Source of the DNA: Oscheius dolichura
Taxonomy: Eukaryota > Nematoda > Chromadorea > Rhabditida > Rhabditidae
Length of the DNA stretch: 64,000 nucleotides
Assembly (NCBI GenBank): GCA_932521035.1
Contig: OW051495.1
Coordinates: 6,014,001-6,078,000 of the forward strand
Direction of reading: 5' to 3'
This document shows, piece by piece, positions 47,508 through 59,164 of the stretch (the first letter of the stretch is position 1; each line of letters starts with the position of its first letter). The notes under the pieces are model-generated. The model was not told the DNA's origin and did no database searches. It saw only the letters and a list, made by a program, of their open reading frames with translations. A program made the position numbers and the translations under genes.

Positions 47508-48659
47508 CTACAAGACACTGCGGCTGTTCTGCTCGTTCATCACAGGAGTCAACTGCAGTATTTCATCCTATAGACTATAATAGAAATTCCTTTATACATA
47601 CCTCTTCTTTATGCACTTCTGATTTACGGAAAAGCCTACTCAGCAAATCCAAAATACCACTCTGTTCATCACCTTTATAGGCCTTTTCATATATGCGTTG
47701 AGCGCTGCGAAGATATTGTGAAGCTTTGTCTGTCATGCCCTTTTTCCTGAAACAGATATGATGAGTATAACAATCAACGTACATATATGATTTGTAGAGT
47801 TCCAAACTGAGATTGCCAATGTCAATATGATCTTTGCCGTAGCCAGTCTCAAGCGAAGCAATGGCTTCGGTACAAAGATCTATAACAATATTTAAATTTC
47901 CTGCATCTGATTGTTTCTTGATCTGAAAGTATGGCTAACTTCCAAGTAAGCATCATAAAGTTACAACTTGAAGAAGCGATTGAACAGTTTGAATTCTATT
48001 TGAATCTCCGATGGAACAGACGCTTGTAGGACTATAGATAAAAGCTCGCTCGTTCAGCGCATTAAGTGAAGTATCCTGAAAATTCAGTATTTAGTGGGCA
48101 CCTGTTAGCAAGCAATGTTTAAGTAAAATGGAGTAGAAAACAATCTTACGAAGACATTCATTTGAGCATCAAATGCTGCGTTATGCAATTGATCCTCCAA
48201 AGAACAATTCACACACGAAATCTCGGAAATCTTTCGGTAGCAGGCATCCAATTCTTCAGTCTTTTCGGCATACTCTTCTTCCATGGTGCTTTTTTCCCAT
48301 TGAGCAGCTAGTAGTTTAGCATCAGTGACTTCTTGTACAGCATGCATGCGTAGTAGATACTGTAATTTGAGAAAATAACAATAGACAAGAAAGACACCTC
48401 GACTTCTTCAATGGCTTGAAGAAGATTAATTTTTGTTTGCTCCATAACTGCAAGATCGTCTTGAGAGCCGTCTCCATCAGCTTCAAAAAAACAATTAAAG
48501 CGAGGAAAATATTCACCTTGAAGATGAGCAATTTCATCCGAGACTTCGATTAACAGTGCTTGAAGATTCTAACAAAAAAACTTATTATCGATAAATGAAG
48601 ATTTTTTTTCTCACTTTTAAAGAGCCTTGCATTTGTGTGACGACTTCTTTCAATGACAT
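47508..48659 (-). CDS. Coiled-coil protein with TPR-like C-terminal part
   Basis: Not assigned with confidence. The minus strand gives MSLKEVVTQMQGSLKNLQAL, then MEQTKINLLQAIEEVEYLLR, AAQWEKSTMEEEYAEKTEEL and CVNCSLEDQLHNAAFDAQMN, a predicted coiled coil. A second part (SIGDSNRIQTVQSLLQVI, CTEAIASLETGYGKDHIDIG, NLSLELYKSYIRKKGMTDKA, SQYLRSAQRIYEKAYKGDEQ) has the spacing of helical TPR-like repeats; MYND/SMYD or kinesin-light-chain-like proteins share such a layout. The last exon ends EILQLTPVMNEQNSRSVL after a 34-nt intron. The ATG follows GTTTTCAG by two bases. It is the upstream gene of an apparent operon with SLC35D. Confidence 0.6.
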
Positions 48660-50267
48660 TTTCTGAAAACATAAAATGGCTGCTCATTACAGATATAAGG
48701 CAGATTTAATGTTAGAAATGTATAAAAATGGTAGAGCACAACACCTTGAGAGTATTTTAGAAGAACCCCCTCACCAACACCACTAACGGCAACAGTACAG
48801 TTTTTTTTTGGCAGTGGGGTTGCTGGTGAGAACGATGCATGACAAATTTGGGATAAAGCATATGAAATCAAAGAATTCGATCGTCGCGTTTTGCGGGATT
48901 CACGATATATTCAAATCTTCGAAAACTACTTGATAACCGATGAAATCGGCCTGACGCTCTTTTATCTCGTAACAAGAGGGCTTCGCCGCGTCAGAAACGC
49001 GACCCTCGGCCTATCAGCTTTTTCGTCTCTCCATTTTGATTTTTAAATTTCCGAAAATGTTCCGCAAATGGCCGAGCTATAGTGACAAATCACAGCTCGC
49101 CAGAATTCAAATTTCTGGACATTGCGCCAAAAGTTATAATGAAACCTGGGTGGACGATCTTGAGCAAAACTACACATTTTTAGATTTTTCTCTTTTTTTG
49201 CATTCGATCGGCCATATTTGAATCTACTAGAATGAGTTTTGGCACCAAACATTGTTCGGTCAACTTTCGGGAAAAAGTCAAAAAACGCATCTCTTGAATA
49301 TAGGATGCCCAATTTTTCTGAAAAAACTCATTCTAGTTGATTTTAATATGCCTGATCGATTCCACAAAACGGAAAAATGTAAAAATGTGTAGTTTTGCTC
49401 AAGATCGTCCACCCAGGTTCCCCATAGTAAAATCAACGAGTGCCCGCTGTTTACGCGCCCGTTTCACCCAACTCCACTTTTATCAAAACTTCGCAAATCT
49501 TTTTCTCGAAAGTGTAACATGAGATCTTTCTAATTTTTGCTTCAATCAACTGATCTCAATGAGACGAACATTTTGAGCTATCATTAGCTCGGGGCGCATT
49601 TGCTTTTCATCGGCCAAAAAAATGCTTTCGACTTGCTTTATCCCCCATATTGTGACATACGATTTTTGTGATTTTTATTGCTTTCACTAATTGGAATATG
49701 CTAATCATTTTAATTTAGATTACGCGTAAACGTCTTGCACGAAATTTTTCGAAAATTTCATGATTTTTGGAGTAAAGCAGTTATTTTCTCTTCTTTCAGA
49801 CATTCATATATTCTGCTCTTTATTGCAATAAAATAAGCGCATCATAACGAATATTTTGATATATGAACGATCAAGTAATTCGTCCAAAATTATTTTTTTA
49901 TTCAAAATCGTCAGTTTTGATCCATTTTTCGAAACTCGCATATGCAGCTCAATTTTTGTTATTTTTTCTTTTGTCTTATACTAATTTGAGCACGGCAAAA
50001 CACGAGAAAGCATCAGAAATGAAAAACTGCGTAAAAAAGATTTTGGTTATAGCTACAGTAACCCACCCGCGTCGGCGCGCCAAATTTCAAAACCTGCGCT
50101 ACTGTCCCTTTAAGATGCTTTCTTACATTGCGAATGGCTACTCATCTGGCATATATTTATTCTTCACTAAAGCACTGGGAATGGACAAGTATACACCGAA
50201 ACTATAAAAACGGAGCAACTTTGAGATATGTTGAGCTCATCGACTGAACAAGATGGAGATAGAAGTT
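48660..50267. other. AT-rich spacer with foldback element
   Basis: No gene was recognised. It contains the foldback element at 49,141-49,421. Open frames are short and rich in Phe, Lys, Ile and Ser. The 3' UTR of isovaleryl-CoA dehydrogenase must occupy the end near 50.2 kb. Confidence 0.5.
49141..49421. mobile_element. Foldback/MITE-like inverted repeat
   Basis: CCTGGGTGGACGATCTTGAG near the left end and its exact complement CTCAAGATCGTCCACCCAGG near the right end flank a further paired block (CAAAACTACACATTTTTA) and, inside, CTAGAATGAGTTTT with its complement. The arms are about 90 nt with a few mismatches. The element has no coding frame and lies in AT-rich intergenic DNA. Confidence 0.65.
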
Positions 50268-52022
50268 TTACTGAGAGTACTCCTTGTTCAGAGAGCGTCC
50301 GATAATTAGCCTTCTTACCTAAAAAGAGTATTTGGTCAAAAAGCATGGAAAAGGAGCAAACCTCACTGGTTCCAGCACCAATTTCATAAAGTTTAGCATC
50401 GCGGAAAAGTCTACCCGTGGAATAATCATTGATATAGCCGTTGCCACCGAGAATCTGTATAGCATCAGAACACAGTTGGGTACATTTCTCTGCCAAATAC
50501 AGAATTACTCCAGCACAGTCCTGAAAATCCAAAAAATAAATACTTTCATATTAGTTGCTTCTCTATCGCATATCATTTTCAGTTGAGCTTCTTCTTCCGT
50601 TTGTTCCTGTCCGTTTTATTTATTTATCACTGTTATGTCGCCAGATGGTCTCATTATAGAGACAGCAAAGTCGAAAGGGCACCATAGTGTGGTAAGAAAG
50701 TAAAAACGGCGCGGAAAGGTCAAATAAAAAGCCGTTTTCACCTTATTCGACACGTGCCCCTTGTCGGCCGCCTTGGCGACGGTATAAAGGTAGGCTCGAC
50801 AGGCATTCAGCGTCGTGTACATGTCGGCCATCTTTCCTTGCATTAGCTGAAAATTCTTTTCTGCCCCAAACGGGAGGGAGACCCACCTGGAATGTCCCAA
50901 TTTTTGTGCCGAATGCCTCTCTCTGGTGGGCATAGTCGAAGGCGATGTCACAGGCGGCTTGCATCAGCCCTAGCGGTCCTCCCGAGAGGACGAGGCGCTC
51001 GTAGTCGAGCCCGGTCATCAGCACATAGACTCCCTTCCCCGTTCCGCCCATCACATTCTCCTCCGGCACCTTGCAGTTCTCAAACACCAGCTCACACGTG
51101 TTCGACCCCCTCATTCCCAGTTTGTCCAGCTTCTGAGAGGTTGAAAACCCGGGCATTCCCTAGAAAACAGGAGAAAATTATCGAACTACAGCGACAAGAC
51201 TGGTACCTTTTCTACGAGGAAGCAGGTGATGCCGTGCTGGTGTTTGGAGGGGTCGGTCTTGGCGTAGACGACGAGGGTGTCGGCGTCCGGCCCGTTCGTA
51301 ATCCAGAATTTGCTGCCGTTCAACACGTAGCTGAAGAGGGGAGGATGTCGTCCGCCGGAGACTGTCACTTACTGGTCGCCCTTCTTCTCCGCCTTCAATT
51401 TCATGCTGACGACGTCGGAGCCGGCGCCCGTCTCGGACATGGCCAGTGCCCCGATGTGTTCTCCGCTGATGAGCTGAGCCAATCCCATTAGCCCGACCCC
51501 GCCGCCTAACCTTTGGCAAGTACTTATCCTTCTGCTTCTCGTTGCCGTTCCTGACAATCTGGTTGACACAGAGATTTGAGTGTGCCCCGTAGGAGAGGGC
51601 GATGGACCCGGAGGCCCGCGAGAGCTCTTCCATGGCTATCACGTGGGAAAAGTAGTTCATCTCTGAGCCTCCATATTGGGCTGAAGAGGCGAAATGGGAA
51701 AAGGTAGGGGAAGAACCTACAGGGGGCGGTGATGCCTAGGAGACCCTGGTCGCCGAGCTTCTTCCAGAAGTCCCGCAGGCCGGTCCAGCCGTTGTCCCTG
51801 TCGATGGCCTGGGCGTGGGGGGCCAGCTCCTTGTCGGCGAAGGTACGGATCGACTGCCGGAGCTGGAAATACAGAAAATAGTAAAAGAGGAGGAGAGGGA
51901 CTCACGGCAATTTCATCCTCGGTCAGGCCGAAGACGGCGTCGGGGATGGGGTACGCGGACATGTGCCGCAGGGAGCCCACAGCTCGAGAAGACGCACCTC
52001 GCAGGAGGGCCGACAGGGACAT
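50268..52022 (-). CDS. ivd-1: Isovaleryl-CoA dehydrogenase
   Basis: Mitochondrial FAD acyl-CoA dehydrogenase of leucine breakdown. The basic N-terminus [20 protein letters not shown] fits a targeting peptide. Conserved blocks are [136 protein letters not shown] and [20 protein letters not shown], then [18 protein letters not shown] ending NKEYSQ. The Glu of YERLVLSGG is the catalytic base position peculiar to isovaleryl-CoA dehydrogenases. The ATG follows TGTTTAG directly. Exons above 50.7 kb are G/C-ending, while the last two exons (50,268-50,520) are A/T-rich. Confidence 0.95.
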
Positions 52023-52650
52023 CTAAACACATTTATTTGAGCTATACTCTCAACTGAAAGAGACAGAAGATATAGAAGATTGGTTGAATCTATGTGAAAT
52101 GGGAGGATGATCGAAATAGAATAAGAGCGGGAGAAGAAGGGGGAAAATACCATTTTTAGAAGAGAAAATATAAAGAAACAGGCCTCAAAACGATAGAAAA
52201 TGACGGAGTCAAGATGGAGGAAAAGAACGGGAATTTATCAATGGAGCGAGACGGGCGAAAGGGCAAACAGCCATGGCAGGGGAGAGAAGCGCTCGACATG
52301 TGGCCGACTACGTCATTAGCGGGTCGACACGCGGCGGCGGCAGGGGGGAGGCTAATTAACTTGTGATTGCTTAGATTAGACGAAAAGAGGGAGACAGTCC
52401 ACGGCAGGCTGGCCAGAAAGCAGGCGCTGTTCGATCGATTGCTGGGAAAGCGAATGGCTGGCTCGATATGGAAAGCGCGAAACGACCTGTTCAGAAGAGA
52501 GAAGACAGTCAGAATGGCGAAGAAGGGCTCGGAAGGCATGTCGAAACGGGGAGAAGAGACTATACATCGAAGAGGGCGAAAAGACAGTTTATAGATCAGT
52601 ACACGGGCAAGCAAGTGTGTATCACAGGGGAGAAGTAACCGTGGGCACGG

Positions 52651-53059
52651 CTAGCTGGCCGGTGGCGGGGGCACTACGGCCTCCGGGGACAGCTGCAGTA
52701 TCTTCTGTTTGTTCTTGTAGATCTCCCGGGCGATCTGTCTCTGGAGCCCGCTCAATCGATCGTGGACACTGTTCAAGGTCTGAAATGTGCTTGGTCGACC
52801 GCCGGGGACTCCCTACCTGGTCGACGCCCTTGATCTTCCGCCCGACGTCAGCCAGCTTGTCGCTGTACAGACCCAGGTTGTACCTCGGCTCGGTCTCGTT
52901 GAATTCGTGGAGATACTCGGCCAGGGCGCCGGCAGCCGAGGTCAGCGCCTCCTGAGTCTCTTGGGTGGCTCGGATCTGCTCGTGGAGCTGGCCGACTTGT
53001 GTCTCCAACGAGGACAGGGTCAGCACCCCGGAGTCGATGGACAGCGTGTCCTCGATCAT
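52651..53059 (-). CDS. Snapin-like coiled-coil protein (BLOC-1/BORC subunit)
   Basis: 123 residues in two exons (52817-53059, 52651-52779). The N-terminus MIEDTLSIDSGVLTLSSLET is followed by a continuous helix: VGQLHEQIRATQETQEALTS, YNLGLYSDKLADVGRKIKGV and LNSVHDRLSGLQRQIAREIY, ending VVPPPPAS. Length, the predicted coiled coil and the pattern of a (V/L)xxLxxxIxxxRxxQxxL start with a YxxKL middle resemble snapin, which links BLOC-1/BORC to lysosome and synaptic vesicle traffic. Other small coiled-coil BLOC subunits are possible. The ATG follows TTTTCAG by two bases. Confidence 0.5.
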
Positions 53060-53704
53060 GGCTGAAAACAAACGGAGAGGGTATGAAACGGGGAAGCGGG
53101 GACCAAGTTGCGGAACGGATTATACCGCGAGGCGATTACGGGAGGAAAGTCGAGGTGGTGGAGCACAAGAGGGAACATCGAAAGGCCATCAGCTGGCAGC
53201 TGCTGCTATCACAAAAGGGTACAATAGATAGATAGGCAATACGTGATTGCGTACTGTTGACAGACCCGGGGGTGTCTCAACTTGAGGCAAATAGAGGACT
53301 GATAGGGGGAAGGAATTCCCTTCGGAGACGATGTCAGATAAAGGAAGATCTCCATCCTCCATGCCTTTGGCGGCAAGCTGTACACTCTCCAGCTGCTCCC
53401 CTGCCCTCTTTCCACCTGGACAGTCTCAGCTCCCCAGCCTCTACACCGTCGGACCCTCCGGAGTGGATGGTTCATCAACCACGGGTGAATATTATTTAAT
53501 GAGTTTCCAGAGCCCACGGGAGTGAAGAGGGAGAGGCGCCCCGAGTGGGATGTATGTGTACACACATTACAGCCGGGACTGTAGGCGGGATCCGGATCCA
53601 GTCGCTCCGAGACATCTCCCGCCATTCCCCGATTTTTGAGTCTTTCTCCCACTTACCTTATCTACTCCTTGTTTTGTCCCATTTCTTCGAGAATCCGAGT
53701 TCAG

Positions 53705-55292
53705 ATGTCTTGGGAGATGGATAACCTCAGGTACGGCGGTCCCCAGGCAGCTCAGAGTGATGATGACGAGGAGGTGAGCCAGCCTATATCATACCCACCG
53801 ATGTCCTCTCCCCTATTTCCATAAAGAGAAGGAAATGGGTCCATTATGAGGAGTACCTCTCCCCTTTCCACTAGTTATCAAAAGAGCATATAGCCGTGTT
53901 CCCAAGGTAACAAAGGGGGAAGAAGTGCTGCCGGATCAAGTGTTTACCCTAGCCGCTCCATGAGATTTTTGCGAGGGGGCGAGGGCGGCTTACCCTCTGG
54001 TATTAGAAAGATACCAATTATCGTTGAAGGTAGCTCAAAATGTTGTCATGTCGGCCGAGGTGGGTTTGACCTGAACATATTCAGTTCGCTTGAGTTTATT
54101 CGGTTGTTTATGTTGTTTCCGCCCTCCCGAGACAGTTTTGACCCCGTGGATTTCAGGCTAGGAAGGTGGCGGAGAGGGAGAGGAAGAAGGAAGAGGTGCG
54201 CAAGCGACTCGAAGAGGCCAGCAGGATGAAGAAGGCCAAGAAGGGTTTCCTCACCCCGGAGCGTAAGAAGAAGCTCAGGGTTGGTGGATGGCCCAGGAGG
54301 ACGAAGACATACAATTTCAGAAACTGCTGATGATGAAGGCCGCCGAAGATCTGAAACAACAGCAGATGCTCAAGGAGCAGGAACGTCAGCGGATCCTCCA
54401 GGAGAGGATTATCCCCATGCCAGACCTCGACGACTGTGGTGAGTCTCCGACAGAAAATAAGCAACAAGGGTTTATTCGGGGGATCAGAGGAGGGTGCAGG
54501 TCTTCTTGCGCTCGGCGAATGGGCCACTGCGAGAGGCGACTCCGTTAAGAAGAGGGTCCTGGGTCTGATGCTCTCGGATGTACTTGATCAGACTGAATTT
54601 ATTCGTTAAAAGTAAACAAAAGAGACGAACTCGGTGGTGGTGGTGGAGGTCATCTCCCGGGGGACGAGTCTCTCCCGCTGGTATTGCTGGATCTCCGTCT
54701 TCAACTCTTCAATTGTTCGAAGGGGCTTGGTGTGGAAAGTACGGGGCGGCGGGAGAAGGGAAGTCATCTTACTCTCGTGGCAATCAGAGGGGGTTTATGT
54801 AGCGAGGGGAAGTTAGGTAATTACAGAGGCATCCTCCGTATCCAATATCCGCTATCGGTCATATCACGAGGGATGAGTTCCTGTCGGGAGGGATAGCCAA
54901 AGGGACTACAGTCTGGTAATGAGTACCATTTTAGACGACCTTGGCAGCGTCTACGAGCAGATGCGCGAGCGGCTGATCGAGCTGGAGAGCGAGGTCTACG
55001 ACATCTCCTACACCGTGCGCCAGAAGGACTTCGAGATCAACGAGCTGACCATCGCTGTGAATGACCTTCGTGGAAAATTGTAACTGCCCCTTCCCCCCGC
55101 AACATTCCAGCCAATTTCAGCGTGAAACCAACACTGAAGAAGGTCTCGAAGACCGAAGGAAAGTTCGACAAACTGAAGAAGAAGGAAGTGTCCAAGGTGG
55201 ACTTCCGTTCCAATTTGAAACAGATCGACAAAAACCAATTCGCCCTGGAGGAAGAGGAAAAGGAAAAGGCCAAAGCCGACTGGGCCAAGTGA
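53705..55292 (+). CDS. Troponin I, second paralogue without acidic tail
   Basis: 208 residues in five exons (53705-53773, 54157-54279, 54321-54438, 54935-55079, 55121-55292). The N-terminus [20 protein letters not shown] leads to [48 protein letters not shown], a heptad region ([20 protein letters not shown]), [17 protein letters not shown] and [20 protein letters not shown], ending KAKADWAK. It lacks the Glu-rich extension of the copy at 14.8 kb, as I recall for the pharyngeal TnI of C. elegans. Intron positions and phases match that copy, including the phase-2 split of the Phe codon in GKF. The ATG follows GTTCAG directly. Confidence 0.92.
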
Positions 55293-55382
55293 TCCGCTAC
55301 CCGACTGTATACTGTCTCTATCTGTTGCCTCTCCTCTCTATCTGTCATGTAGCTGTTATAGTAAACACCTTCCAAAAAACAT

Positions 55383-55566
55383 TTATTGACGTATCTTGTG
55401 GGCGACACTTGGCGTCGACTGCCGGGCGTACTGGATGCGCCGGTCGCCGTACACGTTGACGATGGAGACACAGATGACTCCTGAAGGGGCAGATGGCAAC
55501 CGGCGGGAGAGAGGACCTACCAGCCAAGAGGAGGGCCAGAATTAATAATCGGGTGGGGAGAGACAT
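55383..55566 (-). CDS. Small secreted peptide, 47 residues
   Basis: Two exons (55521-55566, 55383-55480) join in phase to give a signal peptide MSLPTRLLILALLLAGVICV, then SIVNVYGDRRIQYARQSTPS and VAHKIRQ before the stop. The TAA overlaps an AATAAA, an economical 3' end. The mature part has Asp-Arg-Arg and His-Lys sites but no Gly-basic amidation site, so it could be a neuropeptide-like or other short secreted peptide. It converges on the second troponin I gene with 90 nt between the stops. I recognise no family. Confidence 0.5.
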
Positions 55567-56956
55567 GGTGGGCGGGGGACGAACTGGTCAGGGCGGGTCG
55601 GTGTCTCGAGTCTCCGGGCAGACCCAGTCTTTCGTCGTGGGAGTACGTGAGACAATGACGCCCACTTTAAAGGTGGGAAAAGAGAGAGACAGTCCGAGAA
55701 TAATCCAATCGAAGGAGAGAGCCTGCTCCCGAATTAGCCGGACTCTGGCCCAGAATATCCGTGAATGGTGTTGTTCGCCTCACATGGTTTTTGAGTCCAT
55801 ATAAACACAGCGCAATCAGTATAAAAAGGCGGGGGCTGTTTGTATTTAAATTTCAGGAGAGGCTACCAAGAATCGAGGGGGTGCCCCTCTTTTACTCCGT
55901 GTTTATTTCGGTGGGGGAGATGGCCATTTATCCCCGTCTAAACAAGGCGCCTATTCTCTTTTGAAGCCCCCCTCCTTCCCGTACCCATTGGACCTGTCCT
56001 CCCGGCTCCCTGTGAGTGATGTCAGACTTGTACTTTCCGAGGGGCGGCGGTCTCTGGACCCGTGAGGGAAAGTGCTTACGGTATGAAGTTCCATTTTGAC
56101 AAGGGGGAAAACCTGAATTCAGGTCAAAAGATAATCAGGACTGCAGGCGATCCAAGGCCACGTAGCCACTGTTTTGCCCCCTTTTCTTACCGTAACACTG
56201 CCCGGCCAGATTTGCTGACTGTTACCTGGGAAGTGAGGTAATTCTCAAGAGTTCGTCTTGTTGTTGCCGGTGTCCTTTTCATTTGCTTCTGGGTGGAAGG
56301 AAATAACAAACAATGGGGGTGCGGGAGGAGAGAGGCCGGCTTCTGGAGAGATGCTCCTACTGAGAATATCCACGAAGAGAATAACCAGAGATCAGAGGGT
56401 GTCGTCTCTCCGGGGCTCCAGGAGGGCAGACGCCATCTGTCCAACTCGCCGGCCGTGGCTGTTCCAGTTGCACTTTTCTTCTCTGTTGGCATTGTCCTGT
56501 CCTCTCTCTGGGCCCTCTCCAGCAGACTTTACTATTTCCTCCAGCTGTACTTTCACGTCTCACATTCAACAGGGCCGTTGTCCTTTAGGGCCCAATCACA
56601 ATCGATACTCATTGCTTCTCTCCTGCTCTCCTGCTCTTCTCTCTCCTCCCTCACCTATTCGGGATCCCCCTTCGAACAGGGTCAGCTCAACACCTCCTCC
56701 ATAAGCACCACAAACTATTAGAGTCGAAATAGTCGTGGTTTCTGCCAAACCTCATGACCAGTCTCGCCTCCTGGCTGCTTCTATCTTTTGATTTCTACTG
56801 TGTTGTTTGCTTCGGGTACAGTCTCGCATGTGAACATCTCCTGAATACTCCCCCTTCCTCCATCCACCCCGTGCCTCTCTTTCCTCCCACCTGATCCTCC
56901 TTGATCCCCATGCACCCGACCTTCTTATCGTTCTTTCTCTCTCCTGATTATTCAAA
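55567..56956. other. GC-rich spacer upstream of nuclear receptor
   Basis: C/T- and G/A-tract-rich sequence with overlapping open frames on both strands and no protein-like composition. It lies between the divergent small secreted gene and the nuclear receptor, and probably holds both promoters. Confidence 0.45.
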
Positions 56957-58308
56957 ATGCTTCCAGCAGTGGCGGAAGAGCAAGATCTCAAGCCGCTGGT
57001 GTGTCTGGTATGTGGCAGGGCATCCAACACGGGCCATCACTACGGTAAGCCTCTGCCTCCTTTTTTCATCGCTCCTTTTAGGTGTCACGGCGTGCTTGGG
57101 CTGTAAGACTTTCTTCCGGAGGCAAGCGTTTCTATTTCTTTTTGATTTTCTAACTCAGGGTTGTCATCCAGGGCCGGTCTCCAAAATGCAAGGTGGAGGG
57201 GAGCTGTCCTCTCCAGAAGGGGAAGGGCACCCGGCGGATCTGTAGGAGTTGCCGATACGAGAAGTGCAAGGAGATAGGCATGAAGGAGGAGGCCCTCCAC
57301 CCCTGTCGGGATCTGATTGGGAAGAGGAAGGAGAGCGTCTCCGACTCCGGGGACGAGGTCCAGCTGCCCTCTTCCACGACAGCTGACGTTAGACTGAGCC
57401 CCGTGGAGGAGGAGGCCCTGGGACTGGTTCAAGAGATTCTGGAGGCCGACTCCGAAATAAGGGCAGGCACCTCGAGGGCGGACGCGGTGGGTGGAGCAAC
57501 ACTCACCTCATTTTGCCTCTCTTCAGCCCAACGACCCCCCTCTGAATGACGACCTCCCCGCCACCCTCAGAGAAGATTTCAGCCGCCTTCACCAGTGGAC
57601 AGAGAAGGTGGCGGACTTCATTCGGTTGAGCCCCTCTACAAAGGTATATTTTTTGCTTTTTGTCCCGACTAATTTATAGAAGTGCCTCCTCCACAAATTC
57701 TGCCTCGGGCATACTGTACTCGAAAGTGCCCTCCTGACATCTCGACTGCCTGCCCAAAACAATTTGTGGTTTTTATCCGATGGCACTTGTGTTGTTCGAG
57801 ACTTCAAACTCCTTCCAGAATGCCAGGCCTCATCCCAGACCGCTATGGAACATCGCCTGCTCCTCCCGCTGACTGAACTGATCCTACAGGATGTGACAGA
57901 GCCAATGAGAAAGTTGCAACTATCGGACGAGGAAGTGGCGGGGCTGAAGAGCCTCATGCTCATGAGTAAGTACTTTCAGTTTCTCTTAACTCATTTTTAA
58001 AGAGCCGGCTGGTCTCTCCAGGGAGACGTCAGCAGAGGAAGATCGGACACGTATCCAGCAGTTCAGAGACAGGGTACTTCGAGGTCTCCATGCCCACTAC
58101 CTGGTGCGGGGGGAGGAGCATCCCGAGCGGAGACTAGCCGAGCTGGTCCTGTTGACTGGGTCAATCGAGGTACGGAGGGGTCTCTATCCCAAAGAAGAAA
58201 GAATTTCAGATCTGTGCAGGCCAATGTCTCGAGTACATGCACATGCTGCGATTCTTCAATCTGGGCACCTTCGACCCCGACAGCGAGCTGCTCATCTTCG
58301 GCCCGTGA
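56957..58308 (+). CDS. Nuclear hormone receptor (nematode supplementary type)
   Basis: Ligand-type transcription factor with a C4 zinc-finger DNA-binding domain and a divergent ligand-binding domain. After MLPAVAEEQDLKPL come finger 1 (CLVCGRASNTGHHYGVTACL, GCKTFFRRQ, with the P-box inside) and finger 2 (KCKVEGSCPLQ, TRRICRSCRYEKCKEIGM). A hinge (LIGKRKESVSDSGDE) leads to the helical domain: LREDFSRLHQWTEKVADFIR, NNLWFLSDGTCVVRDFKL, LLLPLTELILQDVTEPMRKL, LSDEEVAGLKSLMLM, RRLAELVLLTGSIE and HMLRFFNLGTFDPDSELLIF. Both fingers have all eight zinc cysteines. This HNF4-derived class is greatly expanded in nematodes. The ligand and target genes cannot be told. Confidence 0.85.
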
Positions 58309-58449
58309 TTATTAGTATTTATTATCAGATCCTTTTGCCGAGCGGGGCCGGGCCGAAGCGGACCTGGACACCTTTGGCTCCCTCTCCCTCGACCAGTTGG
58401 CTGGCGCTGAACGGGTGTTTTCACGTGGTTTATGAACTGGTAAATATAG

Positions 58450-59164
58450 TTACCTCACTGTTTTCTTCGTGGTCCCGTCGCCGATTCGGATGGGGATCAC
58501 GTCCAGGTTCTGGTGGACCTTACCCTTCCTGTCCACGAAGTTCGTCTTCAGCATCGATGTCACTCCGTAGTCGGCGCTGGGCGGCAGACGAATGGTCGAC
58601 TGAAAGGAGGATGATGGGTGGCCGGAGAGATCTCACAGAAGGGAGTGGCCGGGGGGCGGATGTCGTGAATCGGGGCAGCTGGGTGACGACGGCCTTCAGC
58701 TTCTTCCTCTTGAGTATCAGGGGCTGGGCAGACAGCGTCATCCGCTCTGTCTTCACTGGGTCCTGCAACGAAAGTGATTCTAAAGGAAGGACAGCGAGCA
58801 TACCGAGTTCATAGCAGCCATCATTCTCGACCGGATGGAGAGGTTCGGCGGCGGGGAGGAGGCTTCCTCATCCTGAAAAGCACAAATTTCGAAATTGTTC
58901 TCTGGTCCTGATCATTTAGAATTTCAGTCAATAGTGGAACCAAAGTCCTCTCGTCCCTAAATTCCTAAAAGGGCACTCGGCCCGGGCTGCCCCCGGTTCC
59001 GTCACCTTTGACATGGTAATTCCTGTGTAAATAGGGAGCCGGCAAATAACTACGGTACTCACTTCGCCATCCAGCTGCTTGGCCGGTTTCAAGACGACTC
59101 CCGGAGGCGGAGGAAGGGCCTGGAAGAGGGGGAAAACCGCCAGGAGGAGAAGAGAAAGCCACAT
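58450..59164 (-). CDS. Secreted protein or propeptide, unknown
   Basis: Four exons (59063-59164, 58804-58872, 58637-58762, 58450-58599) join in frame to 148 residues. The signal peptide is MWLSLLLLAVFPLFQA, followed by PPPPGVVLKPAKQLDGE. Exon 2 continues DEEASSPPPNLSIRSRMMAA, exon 3 DPVKTERMTLSAQPLILKRK, and exon 4 STIRLPPSADYGVTSMLKTN and FVDRKGKVHQNLDVIPIRIG. The Lys-Arg-Lys-Lys cluster in exon 3 looks like a proprotein convertase site, so it may be a peptide precursor. No amidated repeats are visible. The ATG is three bases after ATCCCCAG. It converges on the nuclear receptor. The last codons could also be a splice donor, so the C-terminus is uncertain. Confidence 0.5.

Noticed and set aside
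50892-51491. 199-residue plus-strand frame
   Set aside because: It is antisense to conserved exons of isovaleryl-CoA dehydrogenase; G/C-ending codons on the real strand suppress stops on the opposite one.
58104-58814. 236-residue plus-strand frame
   Set aside because: Runs through one exon of the nuclear receptor and then antisense to the secreted protein exons; not a real gene.
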